Assembly: GCF_000711215.1 (NCBI RefSeq)
Contig: NZ_JOMF01000004.1
Location: 186,001 to 250,000 of the forward strand
Direction of reading: 5' to 3'
Origin: Methanomicrobium mobile BP
GTDB lineage: Archaea; Halobacteriota; Methanomicrobia; Methanomicrobiales; Methanomicrobiaceae
DNA: 64,000 nucleotides
Shown here: positions 7,769-15,897 of the stretch, piece after piece
How positions within the stretch are numbered: the stretch's first letter is position 1
Layout of the letters: the number at the start of each line of letters is the position of its first letter
Notes under the pieces: model-generated
What the model was told of the DNA's origin: nothing
Database searches by the model: none
What the model saw: the letters and a program-made list of their open reading frames with translations, nothing else
Program-made: the position numbers and the translations under genes

Positions 7769-9841
7769 ATGCTATGTTCAAGCGACGTTGAATATATTCA
7801 GGATAAAATCGGACGAAAACTCACCGATTTGGAAGCGGCGTGTTTTGAGAACCTCTGGAGTGAGCACTGCTCATACCGCTCCACAAAGAAACTTCTGCGC
7901 ACCATGCCGACTACGGGCAAAAATGTCCTGCTGGGACCCGGCGACGATGCGGCGATTGTCGCATTTTCGGACGACATCGCGATAGCAATCGGCATGGAAT
8001 CGCACAACCACCCCAGTTACGTCGACCCCTACGACGGATCGGCGACCGGCGTCGGCGGTATCGTAAGGGATATCATATCCATGGGATCGCGCCCCATCGC
8101 CCTCATGGACCCGCTCTACTTCGGCGACCTTAAAGGCGAGAAGAACCGCTACCTCTTCGAGCACGTCATCGCCGGCGTCGGCGACTACGGAAACTGTATC
8201 GGCGTCCCCGTCGTCCGCGGCGAACTCACCTTCGACGAGAACTACAGCGGCAACCCGCTCGTAAACGTGGTCTGCGTCGGCGTCGTCAGTCCCGACAAAT
8301 ACCTGACTGCGCGTGTCAAGACCCCGAAGAGCCGCCTGCTCCTCTACGGATCGTCGACGGGAAGGGACGGACTGGGCGGCGCATCCTTCGCATCCCGCGA
8401 CTTATCCGAGGATGCCGAAGCCGCGGACCGACCCGCCGTTCAGGTCGGCGACCCCTACACAGAAAAACTACTTATCGAAGCCACAATGGAGATGACGGCG
8501 ACGGGCAAGGTCCTCTCGTGCCGCGACCTCGGTGCCGCGGGACTTGCGGGAGCATCCTCGGAGATGTCAAGCTCTTTCGGCGCAAGAATTGAGGCGGATA
8601 AGGTCCACCTCCGCGAGAGCGGCATGAACGAGGTCGAGATTATGCTCGCGGAATCTCAGGAGAGAATGCTCATAGAGGTAATGCCGCAGGACATCCCGCT
8701 CATGACCTCCATCATCGAGAAATACGACCTCAAGTGGAGCGATATCGGAGAGGTCATCGAAGAGCCGCGTTATATCGTCACCTTCAAGGGCAAGACCGTC
8801 TGCGACCTTCCCATCGACCTGCTCGTCGGCGGCAACCCCGAGGAGTCGTGGCCCGCAAAGTCCTACTCCGCCGAAACAGCATATAAGAAACCGACCGCGG
8901 ATATCAAAGAACTCTGCAGACTCATCATCTCGCACCCCGACATCGCCTCGAAGGAATGGGTCTACCGCCAGTATGACAGCGACGTTCAACTCAGAACGGT
9001 CTCGAAGGAAGGCGGCGCCGCCTGCGTCAAACTCGGCGATGCGGGACTCTACCTCTCATGCGGCTGCTGTCCGCGTCAGATTGCGCTCAAACCCTACGAG
9101 GGCAGCGCAAACACGGTCTACGAGAATGCCGCCAACCTCGCGGCAATGGGCGCCGAACCGCTCTGCGTCGTCGACTGCCTCAACTTCGCAAGCCCCGTCC
9201 ACGAGGAGATATTCTGGCAGATTGCCGAGTGCGTCCGCGGTATGGGTGACATGTGCCGCAGACTCGACGTCCCCGTAGTCGGCGGAAACGTCTCCCTCTA
9301 CAACGAATCCGACGAGCTCAAGACCCGCATCCTGCCGACCCCGTCAATAGGCATGGCGGGAAAAGGTGTGGTCAGAAAATTCGTGAAGCCGGCCGCGGGC
9401 ATGAAACTCGGCATCCTCGGAGAGACAAAGGAGGAATACGGCGGCTCGATGCTCGACCTCGTCACGAAATGCGGCGGAGCTGCCCCCTCGATTCCCGACG
9501 TCTCCGTCCTTAAGGAAGTACGCGGACTTGTTAACGACGGCATTGTAAAATCCGCGTCCGACATCTCCAGAGGCGGTCTTATCGGAACGCTCGCCTCGTT
9601 TGCACCGCAGTGCGGCATTGACGTAAGCGGCACAAAAGCGGGCGCATTCGCCGAATTATTCTCCGAGTCCTACGGCAGATTCCTTGTGGCATACGAGGGA
9701 GCGGCTCCAAAAGGCGTAAGAGAAATAGGAACCGTCGGCGGCGATTCGATGACGATAAAAGCCGACGGCACGACGGTAACAATACCCAAGTCCGAGATGG
9801 ACGAATGGTATAACTCGACGACCGCGCTCATGAGATTCTGA
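7769..9841 (+). CDS. purL: Phosphoribosylformylglycinamidine synthase II
   Basis: Converts FGAR to FGAM in purine synthesis using ATP and ammonia delivered by PurQ. The 690-residue length fits the small PurL of archaea and Gram-positive bacteria, which works with separate PurS and PurQ (neither is in this window). Seen: the catalytic His region 'LWSEHCSYRSTKKLL', the ATP/FGAR site 'GMESHNHPSYVDPYDGSAT', 'GGIVRDIISMGSRPIA', and the second half-repeat with 'VDCLNFASP' and 'VVGGNVSLYNES'. ATG 7769 is the only reasonable start, 95 bases from the divergent aIF2-beta gene. Downstream is an AT-rich stretch with AAAATTTAAAAATT repeats up to the convergent gene at 9956. Confidence 0.96.
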   Translation: MLCSSDVEYIQDKIGRKLTDLEAACFENLWSEHCSYRSTKKLLRTMPTTGKNVLLGPGDDAAIVAFSDDIAIAIGMESHNHPSYVDPYDGSATGVGGIVRDIISMGSRPIALMDPLYFGDLKGEKNRYLFEHVIAGVGDYGNCIGVPVVRGELTFDENYSGNPLVNVVCVGVVSPDKYLTARVKTPKSRLLLYGSSTGRDGLGGASFASRDLSEDAEAADRPAVQVGDPYTEKLLIEATMEMTATGKVLSCRDLGAAGLAGASSEMSSSFGARIEADKVHLRESGMNEVEIMLAESQERMLIEVMPQDIPLMTSIIEKYDLKWSDIGEVIEEPRYIVTFKGKTVCDLPIDLLVGGNPEESWPAKSYSAETAYKKPTADIKELCRLIISHPDIASKEWVYRQYDSDVQLRTVSKEGGAACVKLGDAGLYLSCGCCPRQIALKPYEGSANTVYENAANLAAMGAEPLCVVDCLNFASPVHEEIFWQIAECVRGMGDMCRRLDVPVVGGNVSLYNESDELKTRILPTPSIGMAGKGVVRKFVKPAAGMKLGILGETKEEYGGSMLDLVTKCGGAAPSIPDVSVLKEVRGLVNDGIVKSASDISRGGLIGTLASFAPQCGIDVSGTKAGAFAELFSESYGRFLVAYEGAAPKGVREIGTVGGDSMTIKADGTTVTIPKSEMDEWYNSTTALMRF

Positions 9842-9955
9842 AACGGTGAAGTGACGTTAAAATTTAAAAATTAAAATTTAAAAATTAAAAAATACTTTTT
9901 TCAGGGTTTTCCGGTTTTTACGGTCTTTGCGGTTTTTCCGGTTTTTGAGGTCTTT

Positions 9956-10381
9956 TCAGCAAAAATCATCGGTGCCGACGATCCTGATTTTGACACCCTC
10001 GGGCAGGGCAAACTCATCGCGGCGCGGACAGTCGGGATGAAGAAGCAGCAGGCAGTTGGAATCCAGAAACCACAACTCCTGCCCCGCTCTCAGATAAGGT
10101 CGAACAAAACGCGGAAAAATCGCCTCGAAGATCGCCGGCGGATGCGTAATCAGCACGATATCGCTCATCGCGACGGCATCGGATATGAAATATACTTCAA
10201 AACCCGCCGTCGACGCCCTCTCCCAGCTCGGTCCCGGGCGGACGCCGACAACCGCATTAATCTCAGCCCCGCGCAGGCATTCCGCACATACGGCACCCTC
10301 CGCGCCGTATCCCGTAACGCACACATTTCGCCCGCCGCAGTTTCGGGCAAAATAATCCGCCAGAACGTCCCTGTTTATCAT
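9956..10381 (-). CDS. Orphan Rossmann protein like the N-domain of ketol-acid reductoisomerase
   Basis: A 141-residue protein that is essentially one Rossmann domain. 'NVCVTGYGAEGAVCAECL' resembles the dinucleotide site of IlvC (GYGSQGHA), 'AVVGVRPGPSWERASTAGF' resembles its second strand and phosphate loop (GLRxGSxSWxxAxxxGF), and 'SDIVLITHPPAIFEAIF' its ADVVMILLPDE strand. The helical C-terminal domain that carries the magnesium and substrate residues of IlvC is absent, so it cannot be an acid reductoisomerase. It may be a dinucleotide-binding or regulatory protein. It is divergent from mptA; adjacency alone does not show function. The family assignment rests on motif reading only. Confidence 0.6.
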   Translation of the reverse strand: MINRDVLADYFARNCGGRNVCVTGYGAEGAVCAECLRGAEINAVVGVRPGPSWERASTAGFEVYFISDAVAMSDIVLITHPPAIFEAIFPRFVRPYLRAGQELWFLDSNCLLLLHPDCPRRDEFALPEGVKIRIVGTDDFC

Positions 10382-10433
10382 AAAATCACCGAATTATCGA
10401 GTAAACTCATTTGTAAGAGAGGTATGCATTTTC

Positions 10434-10446
10434 ATAAATATTATAT
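10434..10446 (+). promoter_or_regulatory. TATA-like box of mptA
   Basis: ATAAATATTATAT, an archaeal TATA-type sequence. Transcription would begin about 25 bases downstream, near 10465, giving mptA a leader of about 165 bases that contains the inverted-repeat structure described next. Confidence 0.45.
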
Positions 10447-10486
10447 CACTTATTACAAAAACATAAAGCACTACAAAGTTGCTCAG

Positions 10487-10590
10487 CGGGATCTTTGAGA
10501 GCGATTCGGAATTGCAGAGAAATCGGTCAGAATTGCATGAAACCTGCCTCTCAAAGAAAAGTCAACGGTTGCTACGGTGCGAAGATCCCG
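10487..10590 (+). ncRNA. Structured leader of mptA, candidate cis-regulatory RNA
   Basis: Two nested long-range pairings are seen. CGGGATCTT (10487-10495) pairs exactly with AAGATCCCG (10582-10590). CTTTGAGAG (10493-10501) pairs exactly with CTCTCAAAG (10548-10556). They share the three bases CTT, so the stems either stack with a short P1 or compete. Inside P2, CGATT (10502-10506) can pair with AATCG (10521-10525), and AATTGCA occurs twice. The ribosome site GAGGT of mptA follows 26 bases after the closing stem. This resembles a riboswitch or attenuator layout, but no known class was recognised and no ligand can be named. Confidence 0.45.
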
Positions 10591-10629
10591 TGATATTCCC
10601 GTGTGGGCACAGCTATGAGGTAAAAATCA

Positions 10630-11568
10630 ATGGAATTACCGGACACACAGTCTACTCTGCCGGAAGTAAGAATCAATCTGACAAGAGTAGGCGTCAAGAA
10701 CGTCAAGAAACTCGTTGAAGTTGCCAGACCCGGAAAGAGACCCGTGATATTCATATCCAGTTTCGATGTCTTCGTCGACCTGCCCAGCAGCCTTAAGGGT
10801 GCCAACATGTCCCGCAACTTCGAAGTAATCGACGAAGTACTGCAGCAGGCAGTTCAGGGAAAGGTCAACGGCATTGAGGACGTATGCAACTCGGTCGCCA
10901 GAAAACTTCTGGATCACCACGAATACTCCGACCGCACCGAAGTCAGGATGAACAGCACCTACATGATGAGACGCCAGACGCCTGTCTCGGGAACGGAATG
11001 CGACGAGGTCGTAAAAGTCGTCGCCAGTGCGATTGCGCAGAGAAACAAGTCTAATCCGATTGTCAGAAAGAGCATAGGCGCCGAGGTCACCGGCATTACT
11101 GCATGCCCCTGTGCACAGAATATAATGAAAGAGGTTGCCGCCTCAAAACTCCGTGACCTCAATATCCCCGAGGAGAAGATCGCCGAGTTCCTCCGCGACG
11201 TCCCGATGGCGACGCACAACCAGCGCGGAGAAGGCTTCCTCTGCATCGAGACCGACGACGACCAGTGCGTCAACCTCGAAGACATCATTGCAATCCTTAA
11301 GGACTCCATGAGCGCAAAAATCTACGAGCTCCTCAAACGCGGCGACGAGAGCTATGTAGTCCTCAATGCCCACAAAAACGCACGTTTCGTCGAGGACTGC
11401 GTCCGCGAGATGGCAAAACGCGTCGTAAACGACTTCTCCTTCCTCCCCGGCGACTCGCTTATACGAATCCGCCAGACAAACAAGGAAAGCATACACCAGC
11501 ACGATGCATACGCGGAAAGAAAAGCGACAATCGCGGAACTTCGTGCGGAACTCCAGGAAACATCCTAA
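10630..11568 (+). CDS. mptA: GTP cyclohydrolase MptA (FolE2-type)
   Basis: Metal-dependent GTP cyclohydrolase that makes 7,8-dihydroneopterin 2',3'-cyclic phosphate, the first step to tetrahydromethanopterin, the C1 carrier of methanogenesis. The 312 residues cover the tunnelling-fold repeat of COG1469. Diagnostic parts are 'LPEVRINLTRVGVKNVKK', 'VDLPSSLKGANMSRN', the active-site cysteine segment 'GITACPCAQNIMKE' and 'MATHNQRGEGFLCIE'. ATG 10630 has the ribosome site GAGGT nine bases upstream. It is divergent from the KARI-like gene. The long structured leader suggests post-transcriptional control. Confidence 0.95.
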   Translation: MELPDTQSTLPEVRINLTRVGVKNVKKLVEVARPGKRPVIFISSFDVFVDLPSSLKGANMSRNFEVIDEVLQQAVQGKVNGIEDVCNSVARKLLDHHEYSDRTEVRMNSTYMMRRQTPVSGTECDEVVKVVASAIAQRNKSNPIVRKSIGAEVTGITACPCAQNIMKEVAASKLRDLNIPEEKIAEFLRDVPMATHNQRGEGFLCIETDDDQCVNLEDIIAILKDSMSAKIYELLKRGDESYVVLNAHKNARFVEDCVREMAKRVVNDFSFLPGDSLIRIRQTNKESIHQHDAYAERKATIAELRAELQETS

Positions 11569-11648
11569 ATTTGTAAAATAATCCCGGATTAAACCTAAAT
11601 TTCTTTTTAACATTTGTGATAAGCTTAACAGAATGTAACGAGTAGTAG

Positions 11649-11692
11649 TTTTGCTACATAAAGTAACACGAAACTAAAAAAACGTAGCAAAA
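11649..11692. promoter_or_regulatory. Inverted repeat upstream of frhA
   Basis: TTTTGCTAC (11649-11657) and GTAGCAAAA (11684-11692) are exact complements 26 bases apart. Each lies in a small dyad of its own (GTAG-N5-CTAC and GTAG-N7-CTAC). It sits in the 285-base region between mptA and frhA and may be the terminator of mptA or an operator for the hydrogenase operon. A TATA-like AAATATTTAA at about 11830-11840 lies immediately before the frhA start. Confidence 0.4.
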
Positions 11693-11853
11693 TCCTACGT
11701 TAACAACGAAAGCCTTTTTTAAAGCAACACTGAAAGTTTACTTAGCGTACTGAACCCTATGGTTTCAGGTACGTGTGTTGCAATAAATTTAACGTGTGTT
11801 TTTACACCAAAGTACAGACATCTGAACAAAAATATTTAAATGAGGCGATTAAT

Positions 11854-13224
11854 TTGTCGAAAGTTGTAGAGATTTCCCCAACCACAAGACATGAGGGTCA
11901 CACGAAACTTGTCCTTAAAGTAAACGATGAGGGCATAATCGAACGTGGAGACTGGCTCAGTATTACACCTGTCAGGGGTATCGAGAAACTCGCAGTTGGA
12001 AAGACAATGCACCAGGCACCCAAGATCTCATCGCGTGTCTGTGGAATCTGTCCGGTTGCACACACCCTTGCCGGTATCGAGGCAATGGAAGGTTCAATCG
12101 GCTGTGAAATTCCGGATGATGCATACCTTCTGCGTATAATCCTGCAGTGTGCAAACAAACTGCACAGTATTGCACTGCATAACATCCTTTCACTTCCGGA
12201 TATGTATTTACCGGGAACTGATATTCACATCAACCCGTTCTCGAAGGAAGAACCAGTACGCTCAGTTGCATTGCGTATCCAGAGACTCCGTGAGATCGGA
12301 CAGACCATCGGCGAGATTGCCGGCGGTGAACCTATTCACCCGAGCAACCCCCGTATCGGCGGTATGTACAAGAATATCTCCCCGCGTGCAAAATCCAAGA
12401 TCTATGACCTCGCAAAAGAGGGATCCGAGCTTGCACGTGCACACATGGACTTCATGATCTCCGTCTTCAAGGACTGGGACAACCGCAGCACGGCATCCGT
12501 TGCCAGCAGCTACGAAGTCGAGAAGAACGACAAATTCGGTTTCCACGACCAGGGTTACATGGCTGTAGACCCGCTCTACGCAAGCACAAACCTTGATGCG
12601 GACCCCAAGTGGTTCCCCGAGCGCTGGACCGAAGTCAGACCGTGGGACTGGTACATGGGACAGCAGGACATCACACTTGATGACCCCAACTACCCGAACA
12701 AGGCAACAACACCCGCGGGTGCAAAAGCATGGCCGCAGATGGAAGCCTGTACGGCTGTTCCTCTCTATGACGGAGCACCTGTAGAGGTCGGTCCGCGTGC
12801 ACGTCTTGCAATCTTCCGTAACTATGACAGAAAAGGCGCAATGGGACTCCAGATCGCCCGTCAGATGGAATATCCGGACTGCCTATACGCAATGATGGAT
12901 GCAGTTGACGCACTCAACACATCAGGACCTGTCGTAGCGGATGAGATCCCGCAGGGTGACGGTTCACTCGGATGGGCAGCAAACGAAGCTCCGCGCGGAA
13001 CAGATGTACACCTTGCAAAGGTCAAAGACGGACGTGTTCAGTGGTATTCACTTCTTGTGCCGACCACATGGAACTTCCCGACAGTCAGCCGTGCACTCGA
13101 AGGAGCGCCATGGCAGCTTGCAGAGGTCATTGTTCGTGCCTACGACCCATGTGTATCATGCGCAACACACATGATGGTGGTCGATGAAGAGAAGAAGGTA
13201 GTGGCCCAGAAGCTTGTTCAGTGA
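11854..13224 (+). CDS. frhA: F420-reducing [NiFe] hydrogenase, large subunit
   Basis: Catalytic subunit of the hydrogenase that reduces coenzyme F420 with H2, supplying F420H2 to the methanogenesis pathway. The N-terminal nickel motif is 'SRVCGICPVAHTLAG' and the C-terminal one 'DPCVSCATH'. The 17 residues after that His are the peptide removed by the FrhD protease. I choose TTG 11854 as the start: the product then begins SKVVEISPTTRHEGH like other FrhA proteins, and GAGGCGAT lies just upstream. The open frame extends 27 codons further up without family-like sequence. First gene of frhADGB. Codons favour GCA, GGT and CGT, unlike the GCC/GGC/CGC style of most neighbours, a sign of high expression. 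Confidence 0.96.
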   Translation: MSKVVEISPTTRHEGHTKLVLKVNDEGIIERGDWLSITPVRGIEKLAVGKTMHQAPKISSRVCGICPVAHTLAGIEAMEGSIGCEIPDDAYLLRIILQCANKLHSIALHNILSLPDMYLPGTDIHINPFSKEEPVRSVALRIQRLREIGQTIGEIAGGEPIHPSNPRIGGMYKNISPRAKSKIYDLAKEGSELARAHMDFMISVFKDWDNRSTASVASSYEVEKNDKFGFHDQGYMAVDPLYASTNLDADPKWFPERWTEVRPWDWYMGQQDITLDDPNYPNKATTPAGAKAWPQMEACTAVPLYDGAPVEVGPRARLAIFRNYDRKGAMGLQIARQMEYPDCLYAMMDAVDALNTSGPVVADEIPQGDGSLGWAANEAPRGTDVHLAKVKDGRVQWYSLLVPTTWNFPTVSRALEGAPWQLAEVIVRAYDPCVSCATHMMVVDEEKKVVAQKLVQ

Positions 13225-13234
13225 GTGAGTGTTG

Positions 13235-13768
13235 ATGTCTGACTGGTATGCGGAGAACATGATTATCGGATGCGGCAACCCGCTCCAGACCGATGACGGA
13301 TTCGGTCCCGCAGTCATTGCGGAACTGAAGAAGCTCGATCTCCCCGATAACGTAAAAGTTCTGGACGCCGGTCTTGCAGGTCCGCACTTTCTCTTTACCA
13401 TGATTGCACAGTCGGAAATGCCTGTGAAAAAGATGGTAATCGTAGATATAATGGACTTCGGCGGAGAACCCGGAGAGATTACCCGTGCAACACCCGACAT
13501 TCTGATGCCGGGCGCATATACGGATCCTCATTCATGGGGACTCAAGGAGCCTTTGCAGGAGATAGCACAGAAAACCGATGTGGTTATCTTCGGATGCCAG
13601 CCGCAAAGCATTGACATATCCCAGATCGACAACGAGTCGGAAGACGCGGAGTTCTGGGTCACTGAAAGCGTAAGAAAGGCCATTCCGAAGGCAATGCAGT
13701 TAGCACTTGCCGAAGTAGGGGTGGATTATGGGACTGCTATCACGTCTCAAAAAGATCTTCACGGGTGA
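13235..13768 (+). CDS. frhD: F420 hydrogenase maturation protease
   Basis: Endopeptidase that removes the C-terminal tail of FrhA once nickel is inserted. 'IIGCGNPLQTDDGFGPAVI' is the family signature with the first acidic nickel-sensing residue; 'VVIFGCQPQSIDIS' and 'AYTDPHSWGLKE' (with the conserved His) follow. ATG 13235 is preferred; GTG 13229 in the same frame is an alternative. It begins 10 bases after frhA stops, and its last 41 bases overlap the long form of frhG. The order A-D-G-B is the normal one for methanogens. Confidence 0.94.
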   Translation: MSDWYAENMIIGCGNPLQTDDGFGPAVIAELKKLDLPDNVKVLDAGLAGPHFLFTMIAQSEMPVKKMVIVDIMDFGGEPGEITRATPDILMPGAYTDPHSWGLKEPLQEIAQKTDVVIFGCQPQSIDISQIDNESEDAEFWVTESVRKAIPKAMQLALAEVGVDYGTAITSQKDLHG

Positions 13769-14684
13769 TCAGGAAGCTGAAGCAAAAGCAGCTCCCGAGA
13801 AGAGAAGCGAGCCCGCTGCAAGCAAAACGGCAGCCGCAAAGCCTGCTTCAAAACCCGAAGATGTGAAGGTTAATCGAATACAGGATGCAAAAATAAAGGA
13901 GGATAAGCCTGTGGTAGAAAAAATTACCGTTGGACACGTTCATATGTCCGGATGTACCGGATGTCTTGTATCTCTTGCAGATAACTACGAGGGATTATTC
14001 AAGATTCTGGATGACTACGCTGACCTTGTCTACTGTCTTACACTTGCAGATGTAAGGCACATCCCAGAGATGGATGTAGCACTGGTAGAAGGTTCGGTCT
14101 GTCTCCAGGATGAGTGTTCCGTTAGAGAAATTAAAGAAACCAGAGAGAAATCGAAAGTTGTCGTTGCTCTCGGTGGATGTGCAGCATATGGAAACATCAC
14201 AAGATTCAGCCGCGGCGGTCAGTGGAACCAGCCCCAGCATGAGTCATTCGTACCTATCGGTGACCTGATTGACGTAGATCTTTATCTGCCGTCATGTCCG
14301 CCGGGCGCGGAAGCAATCAGAAATGTCTGTTTAATGGCATATCTGCTTCTCAGAGGCGACGAGTCACAGAAGGCCCTTGCGGCAGCTTACTTAAAGCCGC
14401 TCATGGAACTTCCGAAACGCGGAACCGAAGCCTGCGGCTGCGACTTAATGGTCGATGTCATCAACCAGGGTCTCTGTATGGGATGCGGAACATGTGCAGC
14501 AGCATGTCCTGTCCGTGCAGTATCAATGCAGGCAGGTAAGCCGAACGTTGACCGCGAGATGTGTATCAAATGCGGTGCATGTTATGTACAGTGCCCGAGG
14601 AGCTTCTACAGCTTCGACGTCGTAGGACAGTTCGAATCAATCAGCGAGCTCATCGCAACTGTAATGGGCAAAGGAGGTCAGTAA
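13728..14684 (+). CDS. frhG: F420-reducing hydrogenase, gamma (small Fe-S) subunit
   Basis: Electron-transfer subunit linking the NiFe site of FrhA to FrhB. Cluster ligands: 'MSGCTGCLVSLAD' at the start of the hydrogenase small-subunit domain, 'ALGGCAAYG', 'LPSCPPGAE', then two C-terminal 4Fe-4S motifs 'CMGCGTCAAACP' and 'CIKCGACYVQCP'. The frame begins at ATG 13728 (AGGGGTGG upstream) with 61 extra residues rich in Ala, Lys and Pro, starting MGLLSRLKKIFTG. A GTG at 13911 preceded by AAGGAGGATAA gives the usual FrhG start (VEKITVGHVHMSG, 257 residues). Either or both may be used; the extension looks translated because it stays open and compositionally biased. Confidence 0.93.
   Translation: MGLLSRLKKIFTGDQEAEAKAAPEKRSEPAASKTAAAKPASKPEDVKVNRIQDAKIKEDKPVVEKITVGHVHMSGCTGCLVSLADNYEGLFKILDDYADLVYCLTLADVRHIPEMDVALVEGSVCLQDECSVREIKETREKSKVVVALGGCAAYGNITRFSRGGQWNQPQHESFVPIGDLIDVDLYLPSCPPGAEAIRNVCLMAYLLLRGDESQKALAAAYLKPLMELPKRGTEACGCDLMVDVINQGLCMGCGTCAAACPVRAVSMQAGKPNVDREMCIKCGACYVQCPRSFYSFDVVGQFESISELIATVMGKGGQ
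13911..13913 (+). promoter_or_regulatory. Internal GTG start of frhG with strong ribosome site
   Basis: AAGGAGGATAA at 13896-13906, the best ribosome-binding match around the operon, sits four bases before this in-frame GTG. Translation from here gives the canonical FrhG N-terminus. Confidence 0.6.
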
Positions 14685-14685
14685 A

Positions 14686-15549
14686 ATGGTTCTCGGAAAT
14701 TACAAGACAGCAGTCTGTGCACGTGCTGCGGATGCAGACATTCTCAAGTGCTCACAGGACGGAGGAGTCGTAACCGAACTCTTCACATATGCGCTCGAGA
14801 ACGGTGTCATCGACGGAGCAATCGTTGCGGGACCCGGAGACGCACCATTCAAGCCGGAGCCGATTGTCGCAACAACAAAAGCCGAGCTTCTTGCAGCACG
14901 CGGTACAAGATACACAATCAGCCCGAACATGAGCCTTATCAAAGAGGCAACCCGTTCATACGGTCTTGACAAAGTCGGTATCGTCGGCACTCCGTGTCAG
15001 ATGCAGGCGCTCAGAAAGGCACAGCTCTACCCGATTGGTATGAGAAAAGTACCTGACAAAATTGCGCTTGCAATCGGTATCTTCTGTATGGAGAACTTCC
15101 CGTACCAGGGTCTTGAGGCAATCGTCGAAGACCACTGCAATACCAAGATGGAAAGTGCCGTCAAGATGGATATCGGAAAGGGTAAATTCACAGTGTACAC
15201 CGAACGCGGAGCAGTCACACAGATTCCGCTCGGAGCAACACACAAATATGAACAGCCCGGATGCCACGTATGTCTGGATTACGTAGCAAACATGGCTGAT
15301 GTCTCAACAGGTTCAGTAGGAACCCCTGACGGATGGAGCACGGTCTTCGTCCGCACAAAGAAGGGAGAAGATGTCTGGTCAAAGGCAGTAGCGGCAGGCT
15401 ACTTCGAGACCAAGGACATCGCAAGCGTTAAACCCGGACTTGACCTTGTCACGAAACTTGCAACCGGCAAGATCGACAGGAACAAGAAGACACTCGAGGA
15501 ACGTGCAAAGATGGGTGTCGGCAAGGGTCTTCGCAACCCCTACATCTAA
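14686..15549 (+). CDS. frhB: F420-reducing hydrogenase, beta (F420/FAD) subunit
   Basis: Binds FAD and one 4Fe-4S cluster and passes electrons from FrhG to coenzyme F420. The 287-residue protein shows 'KCSQDGGVVTELF', 'GTRYTISPNMSLIKEA', 'VGIVGTPCQMQALRK', 'IGIFCMENFPYQG' and 'PGCHVCLDYVANMADVSTGS', all typical of FrhB. ATG 14686 follows GGAGGTCAGTAAA, a near-perfect ribosome site, and begins two bases after the frhG stop. It is the last gene of the operon; a T-rich terminator follows its stop directly. Codon use matches frhA. Confidence 0.96.
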   Translation: MVLGNYKTAVCARAADADILKCSQDGGVVTELFTYALENGVIDGAIVAGPGDAPFKPEPIVATTKAELLAARGTRYTISPNMSLIKEATRSYGLDKVGIVGTPCQMQALRKAQLYPIGMRKVPDKIALAIGIFCMENFPYQGLEAIVEDHCNTKMESAVKMDIGKGKFTVYTERGAVTQIPLGATHKYEQPGCHVCLDYVANMADVSTGSVGTPDGWSTVFVRTKKGEDVWSKAVAAGYFETKDIASVKPGLDLVTKLATGKIDRNKKTLEERAKMGVGKGLRNPYI

Positions 15550-15606
15550 ATTTTTTTTCGTTTTTTCGATTTTTTTCGCTTTTTTCATTTTCTTCCCGTT
15601 TTTTCG
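15550..15606 (+). terminator. Poly-T terminator of frhADGB
   Basis: Immediately after the frhB stop come four runs of six to eight T separated by CG pairs, the usual archaeal intrinsic terminator form. No hairpin is needed. Confidence 0.75.
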
Positions 15607-15711
15607 TTTCGCAATTCGTAAGTGCGGTTCAAAATCGCAATCGCGGGAATGCCGGACCGAAATGTTATTATCGGCAAAATATTTTTGAAAAAAATGACAA
15701 TTTTTGTCAAG

Positions 15712-15723
15712 ATCATGCATGAT
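15712..15723. promoter_or_regulatory. Palindrome ATCATGCATGAT upstream of the CheC-like gene
   Basis: Perfect 12-base palindrome about 175 bases upstream of the CheC-like gene, in a gap that also contains GACAATTTTTGTC. It could be an operator; nothing shows which protein binds. Confidence 0.3.
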
Positions 15724-15897
15724 TAACTTTATTTAGAAACACTTCTAATGATCCATTATCAAAAAGTGCCAACCGACAAACGATCCTTTTGACTATCCGA
15801 TCATTCAACCATGATCCTTTCAGAATATTCAATCCGCCCGTTTACCGGTCGCACTTAATCAAAGCATAATCTTTGTGGTCTTAATTCAGGTGAACTG

